Assembly: GCF_031886125.1 (NCBI RefSeq)
Contig: NZ_CP119391.1
Location: forward strand, 1,550,001-1,614,000
Length of the DNA: 64,000 nt
From: Halomonas piscis
Lineage (GTDB): Bacteria > Pseudomonadota > Gammaproteobacteria > Pseudomonadales > Halomonadaceae
Reading direction: 5' to 3'
Positions 58,446-64,000 of the stretch are shown in pieces. Each line of letters begins with the position of its first letter. Positions within the stretch are counted from its first letter, which is position 1. The notes under the pieces are model-generated. The model ran no database searches and was not told the DNA's origin. It saw only the letters and a program-made list of their open reading frames with translations. The position numbers were made by a program, and so were the translations under genes.

Positions 58446-60263
58446 ATGCTGGCGGTATGGGTCGAACAGCTGCTGGGTTTTGCCTCGGCGGCACTCTCGG
58501 CAATCAGGCACAAGGAGCACTACCCGGACTTCATGATCTGGGTGCGCGCCGAGGGCGGCGACTATTTCAACGGCGACGTTGCCACGGCGCAGGCGCTGGC
58601 GCCGGTATTGTGGTCCCAGACGCCGCTGGCGCGGCGCCACTTTGCCAGCGAACCGCTGGCCGAGCCGGGGCCGAACGAACCCTGCTGGTGCGACTCCGGG
58701 CTCAAGTACAAGCAGTGCTGCGCCCGGGTGGAGTTTCTGACCGAGGTCCCCGAGCAGATGATGTGGATGCTCTCGCTGCGCGAGTGGAAGGGGGACACGC
58801 TCAAGGCGGCGCTGGCAAGCGGCGAGGCCCCGGCCCAGGCGCTGCTGGAAGCCGGCCTGGTGGCCGCGGAAAGCGGCCAGACCGGCCGCGCCATGCAGGT
58901 GCTCGAATCGCTTTTTGATCGCCGTGACTGGTCGCGCCTGCCGGAACAGGCGGAGCCGGCGTTCGAGATCCTGCTCGATCTTTTCCAGGAGCGCGGCTTT
59001 ACCCGCAAGCGCAGCGAGCTTCTGGACGAAGTGCTCGAGCGCGGCCCGCTGTTTCTGCGCGGCGTGGCCCTTGAGCGTTTGTGCCTTGCGCACCTGGACA
59101 ACGATGACCTCGACAGCGCCCGGGCTGCCTTTGTCCGCGCCCAGCAGGCGCTGCCGGACTCGCCCACGCTTGCCTACATCGAAGCCATGCTGCTGCTCCA
59201 CGAAGGCCACGAGGAGGAAGCCCGGGAGCGGGCGGACTTCTGGTATCGCCGGCTTTCGCGCCAGGGCGAGCTGGACGAAGACCAGCTCGATTTTCTCGCC
59301 GCGCTGGCCGACAACCCCGGCGCCACCCTGGCCGACCAACTGCTGAGCGCCGAAGAAGACCTGGCGACGCCGCTGATCAGCCTGCAGTCGCTGCTGGCCG
59401 CGCTGCCCACCGCACCCAAGCTTGCCTTTCGCGTCGACACCGAGACCCGGCGCCTTGCCTATCGCGAGAGCGCCCGGGAAGGCACGCTCTTTGCCGCCTG
59501 GCACGCTCACTTTCAGGTCATGGTCGACGAGGACTTGGCGCTGGGCTTTCGCGATGATCCCTGGGGCAACGCCGTGGAGTGGATGTCCGAGCTATGCGCC
59601 AACCCCGAATGGCTGGACAGCCCCCAGGTGGTGCAGGATCTGACCCTGGCGCTGACCAGCCGTTTCGGCAGCCTGCCGTGGATGGCGCCGAGCCTTCTTG
59701 AGCCCCTGGCGCAGAGGCTCTCGCGCTGGCTGGAGCAGGCCCGGGCCGCAGGCGAAGGCAGCCTGTGCTGGGACGACGGCGACAACGCCTTTCTGCTGCG
59801 CACCGGCCTTGCGCTGGTGGTGGGCATGGAGCGCGGCGCCCGGGAGCACTCCCGCCGGCTGGCCGAGCAGCTTCTAGCCATCAATCGGGAGGACAGCCTG
59901 GGGCTGCGCGAGCTGGTGCTCGATCAGCTGCTGCGCGACGAGCGCAACCGCGAAGCCCTGGCCCTGGCGGAAAACGCCGAAGACGACGGCTCGCTGTGGC
60001 TCAACATCCTCATGGGGCGCGCCCTGGCGCTGTATCGCCTCGAGCGCTGGGAGCAGGCCGAAGCGGCGCTTGGCGAGGTCAAGCGCCACAGCCGCTACGC
60101 GCTGGACATGCTCTGCGCCGAAAGCCCGCCCCCGGCGCTGCCGGACAAGGCCGGGCGGATCGACCCCGGGACCAGGGCCGAGGCCTGGCAGTACCGCACG
60201 CTGATGCGCGACCAGTGGCGCACCACCCCGGGGGCGCTCGAGTGGCTCGGCGAACACCGCTAG
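58446..60263 (+). CDS. Large SEC-C motif protein with TPR-like repeats
   Basis: 605 residues, cytoplasmic. A SEC-C zinc motif (PCWCDSGLKYKQCC; Cys80, Cys82, Cys91, Cys92) follows an N-terminal domain. Beyond it is a long helical array with TPR-like units (for example DDLDSARAAFVRAQQALPDS, ERWEQAEAALGEVKRH). SEC-C motifs bind zinc and, in SecA, SecB and ribosomes. I do not recognise a characterised homologue of this length. AAGGGAG precedes ATG 58446. Its TAG shares CTAG with ampG. Confidence 0.75.
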   Translation: MLAVWVEQLLGFASAALSAIRHKEHYPDFMIWVRAEGGDYFNGDVATAQALAPVLWSQTPLARRHFASEPLAEPGPNEPCWCDSGLKYKQCCARVEFLTEVPEQMMWMLSLREWKGDTLKAALASGEAPAQALLEAGLVAAESGQTGRAMQVLESLFDRRDWSRLPEQAEPAFEILLDLFQERGFTRKRSELLDEVLERGPLFLRGVALERLCLAHLDNDDLDSARAAFVRAQQALPDSPTLAYIEAMLLLHEGHEEEARERADFWYRRLSRQGELDEDQLDFLAALADNPGATLADQLLSAEEDLATPLISLQSLLAALPTAPKLAFRVDTETRRLAYRESAREGTLFAAWHAHFQVMVDEDLALGFRDDPWGNAVEWMSELCANPEWLDSPQVVQDLTLALTSRFGSLPWMAPSLLEPLAQRLSRWLEQARAAGEGSLCWDDGDNAFLLRTGLALVVGMERGAREHSRRLAEQLLAINREDSLGLRELVLDQLLRDERNREALALAENAEDDGSLWLNILMGRALALYRLERWEQAEAALGEVKRHSRYALDMLCAESPPPALPDKAGRIDPGTRAEAWQYRTLMRDQWRTTPGALEWLGEHR

Positions 60264-61612
60264 GCGCCGGGGCGCCCGGGCATGCCGCGGCTGACCCAGA
60301 CGGCCAGCAGCACCGCGGGAATGCCCAGCAGCGAAGCCAGGGTAAAAAAGCTGGCGTAGCCCTGGGCGTCGACCACCAGCCCGCCAAAGCCGCTTAAGAA
60401 CTTGCCGGGCAGGGTCATCAGCGACGAGAACAGCGCGTACTGAGTGGCGGTATAGGCCCGGGACGTCAGGCTCGACAGAAACGCAATGAACACCGCGCTT
60501 GCCATGCCGTTGGCCAGGTTGTCGCCGACGATGGTGACCACCAGCATCGGCAGCCTGTCGCCCATCAGCGCCAGCGCGACAAACAGCAGATTGGTCAGCA
60601 TGGTCATCAGCGCTCCGGCCACCAGCATCCGGCCGATGCCGTAGCGCACCACCAGAAGGCCGCCGAGCACGCCGCCGCCGATGCTCATGGCAATGCCGAA
60701 AACGTTGGTGACGTTGGCGATGGTGGCCAGGGAAAAGCCCAGGTCGATGTAAAGCGGGTTGGCCATGGAAGCCATGGCCAGGTCGCTGACGCGAAACACC
60801 GCAATAAACGCCAGCAGCGCCAGCGCCTTCACGCCGTGACGGACAAAAAAGTCGGTAAACGGGCACACCAGCGCGCCGATGACCCAGGCACCGACGTGCC
60901 GCCATGCCCGCGGCTGGCCGCGGGTTTTACGCAAAAAGGCGCGCACCCGTGGCTCCAGCACGGGCTTGTTGCCGCCGGCCAGGCGCCGGGGCTCGGGGCG
61001 CAGCAGCACCGTCATCATGCCGACGCCGGTCAGCGCCGCCATGGTCAGGTAGGCGGCGTGCCAGGAGACCGCCGAGGCCACGTAAAGCGCGCCGGCGCCG
61101 GCGGCCAGAAGCCCGCCGCGGTAGCCGATGATGTAGGTCGAGGCCATGGCGGCCTGCATGTCATCGCTTGCCGACTCGATGCGAAAGGCGTCGATGGCGA
61201 TGTCCTGGGTGGCCGAGCCAAAGGCCACCAGCAGCGCGAAGCCTGCCACCCAGCCAAGGTTGCCCACCGGCGGCGTGGCGGCCAGGCCGACAAGGCCGGC
61301 GGCAATCATTGCCTGGGCAAGCAGCATCCAGCTGCGCCGCTGGCCCAGCAGCCGGGTCATCAGCGGCAGCGTCACGCGGTCCACCACCGGCGCCCAGAAG
61401 AACTTGATCGAATAGAGCATGCCGATCCAGGAAAAAAAGCCGATGGCTGCCACCTCAACGCCTGCGCTTCTCAGCCAGGCCGAGAGCGTCGAGAACACCA
61501 GCAAAAACGGCAGGCCGGCGGAAAAGCCCAGAAACAGCATGGCGACGACCGGCGCGCGGGCGTAAACGGCCAGGGATTCGCGCCAGCTGCGCCGGGCGTC
61601 GGGAGTGGGCAT
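60260..61612 (-). CDS. ampG: Muropeptide permease AmpG (MFS)
   Basis: Inner-membrane importer of anhydro-muropeptides for wall recycling, 450 residues with about 12-14 hydrophobic helices. Typical AmpG segments: GFSAGLPFLLVFSTLSAWLR, YSIKFFWAPVVDR, ATQDIAIDAFRIE (acidic helix) and ATQYALFSSLMTLPGKF near the end. ATG 61612 follows AAGGAG at 11 bases; an in-frame TTG lies at 61639. It may link functionally with the lytic transglycosylases MltG and the one at 63545. Confidence 0.88.
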   Translation of the reverse strand: MPTPDARRSWRESLAVYARAPVVAMLFLGFSAGLPFLLVFSTLSAWLRSAGVEVAAIGFFSWIGMLYSIKFFWAPVVDRVTLPLMTRLLGQRRSWMLLAQAMIAAGLVGLAATPPVGNLGWVAGFALLVAFGSATQDIAIDAFRIESASDDMQAAMASTYIIGYRGGLLAAGAGALYVASAVSWHAAYLTMAALTGVGMMTVLLRPEPRRLAGGNKPVLEPRVRAFLRKTRGQPRAWRHVGAWVIGALVCPFTDFFVRHGVKALALLAFIAVFRVSDLAMASMANPLYIDLGFSLATIANVTNVFGIAMSIGGGVLGGLLVVRYGIGRMLVAGALMTMLTNLLFVALALMGDRLPMLVVTIVGDNLANGMASAVFIAFLSSLTSRAYTATQYALFSSLMTLPGKFLSGFGGLVVDAQGYASFFTLASLLGIPAVLLAVWVSRGMPGRPGA

Positions 61613-61992
61613 GGCGATAGGGGCTCCTTGCACAGGCAAACGTCAAGCGCTACGCAAACCGCGTCAGGGTGGCACTGCCGCAGCGCTCAAAACGCCCGAC
61701 AGCTTACCGGAGTGGGGTTTTTTTTGTCGATTGCCGCGTACTCTGTGACCGCTCTGCGCTACAAGAGGCGCATTGCTGCCGGGGCGGCGCCACCGCTTCA
61801 AGGAGGGCTGCAGGATGCGCTGGCGCAACGGGCATTCGGCGCGATTAACCTAGCCCGCTAAGGGTAAAGATGACGTGGATCAACTGCCACGGCCACAGGG
61901 CAAGGACGATGCCGGGGAATTGACCCACGTCAGTTTTTATTCGCCGTTTCCTGCCTAGTATGAAGCCAACACATCGCGGCGGGAGCAAGGCT
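61613..61992. other. 380-base gap between ampG and the 36-residue protein gene
   Basis: Contains an eight-T run at 61720-61727 without an obvious stem, and an AAGGAGGG (61799-61806) preceding a 12-codon ATG frame (61815-61853) that I regard as unproven. No recognised gene or clear promoter. Confidence 0.4.
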
Positions 61993-62103
61993 ATGTATTG
62001 GGACGACGCAGTCATTTTCGGTCTGGTCACTGTCGGCATGATGGTCGCTTTCATGGGCGGATGGGTAGCGTTCATCATCCGTGATCACCGCCGGAAACGC
62101 TAA
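61993..62103 (+). CDS. 36-residue single-span membrane protein
   Basis: Starts MYWDDAVIFG, continues as one hydrophobic helix (about 7-29) and ends in the basic tail RDHRRKR, giving an inside-positive C-terminus. GGGAG 8 bases before ATG 61993 supports translation. It resembles in build small respiratory accessory or regulatory peptides (CydX-like size), but I do not recognise the family and there is no respiratory gene nearby. Confidence 0.6.
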   Translation: MYWDDAVIFGLVTVGMMVAFMGGWVAFIIRDHRRKR

Positions 62104-62294
62104 GCCGGCGGCATTCGTCACAACGCGCTTTCAAGGAGGAGGATTCAAGGGACGGTTCTAGCGGACAGAGCGGCACGGATGCCACCACAGGGGAAAAAAG
62201 AAAAGCGTCACTGGGTGCTACCAGTCGTCAGGGGGAAGGCCGAGGGAGATTCCCGAGGCTTTCAGTCGCCGGCTCTTCGGAGCCGGCTTTTTTT
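62104..62294 (+). ncRNA. Candidate GGA-rich small RNA ending in an orphan terminator
   Basis: No convincing gene lies between 62104 and the terminator at 62268-62294, yet the stretch holds about nine GGA triplets, including one in the loop of the hairpin GGCA-CGGA-TGCC (62172-62183) and one in the loop of TCT-AGCGGAC-AGA. Repeated GGA in loops is the hallmark of CsrA/RsmA-binding RNAs. The promoter and 5' end were not found. Alternatively this is just the 3' untranslated region of the 36-residue gene. Confidence 0.3.
62268..62294 (+). terminator. Strong Rho-independent terminator with TTCG loop
   Basis: GCCGGCTC-TTCG-GAGCCGGC, an 8-bp perfect stem with the stable TTCG tetraloop, then seven T. 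It ends whatever transcript runs through 61993-62267. Confidence 0.95.
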
Positions 62295-62328
62295 ATGCGC
62301 GGCCGGCACAATTGACAAGCGTTCACTA

Positions 62329-63185
62329 GGGCCTGTTGACGTTTCATGGCAGGGGTATTGGCAGGATAGGGGCAAGCTCGCAGAATAAAGGTTCCTACAC
62401 CAACAAACTGCAAGCCTGCCATGCCCCGACAAATGCTCACGGATGAACACTGGTCGAAGCTGAAACCTATCCTGCTTCAACAAGGTATTTATGACAAGGC
62501 CGACTTGCGTACCACGATAGAAGGCATCCTTTATCGGATGCGCACCGGCTGCCCGTGGCGGGACCTACCGGAGACGTTTGGCCCCTGGAACACGGTCTAC
62601 AAGCGTTTTAACGCCTGGTCAGCGAGTGGAAAGCTGATGAGGCTTTTCAGCTCTCTGGTGGAGGAGCCTGATGTTGAGTGGCTGTTCATTGATGGCTCCT
62701 ACGTCAAGGCCCACCAGGACAGCACCGGAGCTGCCACGGAAGACGCAGAAGCCATTGGCAAAAGTCGTGCAGGCAATACCAGCAAGATCCACTTGACCGT
62801 AGATGCCTATGGGCTACCGATCACCTTCAGAATAACCGGGGGTGAGGTGCACGACAGCACGGAAGCCCGGGCATTGATTGACGATTTGCCAGCGGGTGAT
62901 GCATTGGTGGCTGACAAGGGCTATGACAGCGAGCGTATCCGTGGACAGATCGAAGCCAAGGGCATGGCTGCCGTCATTCCACGCAAACGCAACTCAAAGA
63001 AAGGAAATGCCAATCTGGACAGAGGCTTATATCGCTATCGGCATCTGGTTGAGAATGCCTTTGCTCGATTGAAGCCGTATCGCGCCATCGCAACGCGTTA
63101 CGACAAGCTCAAGCGAAACTACGAAAGCATGGTGGCCTTGGCCTGCGGCTTTTTATGGCTGCCCATGTGAAACGTCAACACGCCC
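62329..63185 (+). mobile_element. IS5-family insertion sequence (IS427-like)
   Basis: 857 bp. Ends read GGGCCTGTTGACGTTTCA and, inverted at the right, GGGCGTGTTGACGTTTCA (one mismatch in 18). Flanked by TA on both sides (62327-62328, 63186-63187), consistent with a 2-bp target duplication. One intact transposase frame. It lies between an orphan terminator and a DUF1328 gene. Confidence 0.9.
62421..63170 (+). CDS. IS5-family transposase
   Basis: 249 residues in a single frame. N-terminal DUF4096-like part (LRTTIEGILYRMRTGCPWRDLP), then DDE domain: Asp91 (LFIDGSYVKAHQ), Asp165 (LVADKGYDSERI), Glu211 (HLVENAFARLK). It appears complete. Many relatives split this region into two frames joined by frameshifting; here it is one frame. 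The ribosome site before ATG 62421 is poor, perhaps keeping expression low. Confidence 0.93.
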   Translation: MPRQMLTDEHWSKLKPILLQQGIYDKADLRTTIEGILYRMRTGCPWRDLPETFGPWNTVYKRFNAWSASGKLMRLFSSLVEEPDVEWLFIDGSYVKAHQDSTGAATEDAEAIGKSRAGNTSKIHLTVDAYGLPITFRITGGEVHDSTEARALIDDLPAGDALVADKGYDSERIRGQIEAKGMAAVIPRKRNSKKGNANLDRGLYRYRHLVENAFARLKPYRAIATRYDKLKRNYESMVALACGFLWLPM

Positions 63186-63254
63186 TAATGCGGTTATTAG
63201 TAACGCTACCGCCACCTCTGAGCGCAACCAAGCGCTCGCCCAAAGGAGCCGCCC

Positions 63255-63410
63255 ATGCTGAATAACGCTGTGCTTTTCTTGATCATCGCCATCATCGCCG
63301 CTTTTTTCGGCTTTGGTGGTATCGCCGGCGTCGCCGCGACGATTGCCAAGGTGCTGTTTGTCATCTTCCTGATACTGTTCCTCGTGTCGCTGGTAACGGG
63401 ACGTCGATGA
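63255..63410 (+). CDS. DUF1328 small membrane protein (YtjA-like)
   Basis: 51 residues, two hydrophobic segments (about 5-24 and 30-47) separated by [13 protein letters not shown], ending TGRR; this is the DUF1328/YtjA pattern. AAAGGAG precedes ATG 63255 by 8 bases. Function unknown; relatives are small inner-membrane proteins often expressed in stress. The IS5-family element ends 69 bases upstream, so its promoter may have been displaced. Confidence 0.88.
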   Translation: MLNNAVLFLIIAIIAAFFGFGGIAGVAATIAKVLFVIFLILFLVSLVTGRR

Positions 63411-63479
63411 CGGTATAGCCCATCGCCTGGCCGGTACCCGGGGGCAGTCAGGCCAAGGGGGTGCGCCAGGTACCGGAGA

Positions 63480-63521
63480 TCGCGCCCCGCTCGTACGCCT
63501 TGGCGTACGAGCGGGGCGCGA
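63480..63521. repeat. Perfect 20-bp inverted repeat with 2-base centre
   Basis: Arms 63480-63499 and 63502-63521 are exact reverse complements separated by TT. It lies between the convergent DUF1328 and transglycosylase genes. It could act as a bidirectional terminator, but neither side has a proper T run (TCTTTC follows on the plus strand). Confidence 0.9.
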
Positions 63522-63544
63522 GTCTTTCGGGAGGCGGGCAAGGC

Positions 63545-64000
63545 TCAAGGAGGGGGCGTCAGCCGCCAGCGACTCTGCCAGGTATCGAGCACGCGCTCCG
63601 GGTAGCGGGTGTGACTCAGGCTGCCGTTGTAGCGCGCCAGCGCCCGGGTAAAGTCACCGTTTTCCCGTGCCAGGTAATAGGCAAGAATCGTGCAGCCGTA
63701 GCGCAGGTTGCGCTCGGGCGCCTTCAGATCGTCGGCGGCAAGGCCCAGCTCCTCGATCCAGAACGGCATGATCTGCATCAACCCCACCGCGCCGGCAGAC
63801 GACACCGCCTCGGGGCGAAACGCGCTTTCCACCTCGATCAGGGCCAGCACCAGCGACGGCGGCAGCCCCGCAAGCCGGGCTTCGCGATAAAGCCGTGTCA
63901 GCAGGGTTTTGCGCGCCGCCGCGTCACCCATGAACCTTGCCAGCCGCGCATCCATGGCGTCATGAAAGCGCCGCTGGGCCTTCTGCTGCCGGGCATCGGG
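63545..64000 (-). CDS. Lytic transglycosylase SLT-domain protein (cut by window end)
   Basis: Peptidoglycan-cleaving SLT fold: catalytic Glu in LALIEVESAFRPEAVSSAGA, GLMQIMP, NLRYGCTILAYYL and ARYNGS. The ATG at 63955 is internal: the frame stays open to base 64000 and reads PDARQQKAQRRFHDA before it, with natural protein character, so the true start and any signal peptide lie outside the window. At least 151 residues are visible. Confidence 0.88.
   Translation of the reverse strand, partial: PDARQQKAQRRFHDAMDARLARFMGDAAARKTLLTRLYREARLAGLPPSLVLALIEVESAFRPEAVSSAGAVGLMQIMPFWIEELGLAADDLKAPERNLRYGCTILAYYLARENGDFTRALARYNGSLSHTRYPERVLDTWQSRWRLTPPP

Noticed and set aside
61815..61853. 12-codon frame after AAGGAGGG
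   Set aside because: Too short to support, no hydrophobic or attenuator-like codon pattern, and no gene directly downstream to regulate.
62179..62388. 69-codon frame over the orphan terminator and IS5 left end
   Set aside because: It crosses a strong terminator hairpin and an IS boundary, has no ribosome site, and its product is not protein-like.

Overview
The window is 64 kb of GC-rich chromosome from a gammaproteobacterium, most likely a Halomonas-type organism (inference). The grounds are the Pseudomonas/Oceanospirillales gene orders plsX-fabD-fabG-acpP-fabF-pabC-mltG-tmk-holB-pilZ-tatD and rpoE-rseA-rseB-mucD-lepA-lepB-rnc-era-recO-pdxJ-acpS, a class Ib nrdHIEF operon, and frequent GTG/TTG starts. 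Almost all of it is dense, co-oriented core genome. No rRNA, tRNA, CRISPR array, prophage or defence island was seen.

Layout. 1-11.6 kb: end of plsX, the fatty-acid synthesis cluster (fabD, fabG, acpP, fabF), pabC, mltG, tmk, holB, pilZ, tatD, a DUF1285 gene and a UvrD/Rep-type helicase. 11.66-14.13 kb: an IS481-family element (target duplication TCTAGT) whose transposase is split by a complete IS4-family element (11-bp target duplication). 14.1-17.7 kb: sulfurtransferase, etfBA and a manganese-type superoxide dismutase. 17.8-27.1 kb: nrdHIEF behind two NrdR boxes, then a Fur-box-preceded operon for a TtpC-type TonB2 energy-transduction system (DUF3450, TtpC, ExbB, ExbD, TonB, TPR protein). 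27.1-32.9 kb: xthA with a small basic protein gene, rhlB, dinG and a DAHP synthase. 33.2-46.3 kb: envelope-stress sigma factor operon, mucD, lepA, lepB, rnc, era, recO, pdxJ, acpS, cysM, rlmD. 46.4-61.6 kb: relA, mazG, ppc, a 3-hydroxyisobutyryl-CoA-hydrolase-like gene, panE, an IalB-like gene, topB, an ABC1 kinase, a SEC-C/TPR protein and ampG. 61.6-64 kb: a 36-residue membrane protein, an orphan terminator with a possible small RNA, an IS5-family element, a DUF1328 protein, a striking 42-bp palindrome and a truncated lytic transglycosylase.

How it fits together. The clearest non-trivial theme is 17-27 kb, where Mn-SOD, Mn-capable class Ib ribonucleotide reductase and a Fur-box-preceded TonB2 operon lie side by side. 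This reads as a low-iron/oxidative-stress block (inference). The other points worth a second look are local: nested IS elements with a hairpin over the transposase ribosome-binding site, a His/Glu tail on PdxJ, a candidate sigma-E-type promoter in an enlarged rpoE-rseA gap, convergent gene pairs sharing a CTAG stop, a possible GGA-rich small RNA, and a perfect 20-bp inverted repeat. I did not find convincing evidence of a wholly new multi-gene system. All family assignments come from motif recognition by eye; no database search was possible.
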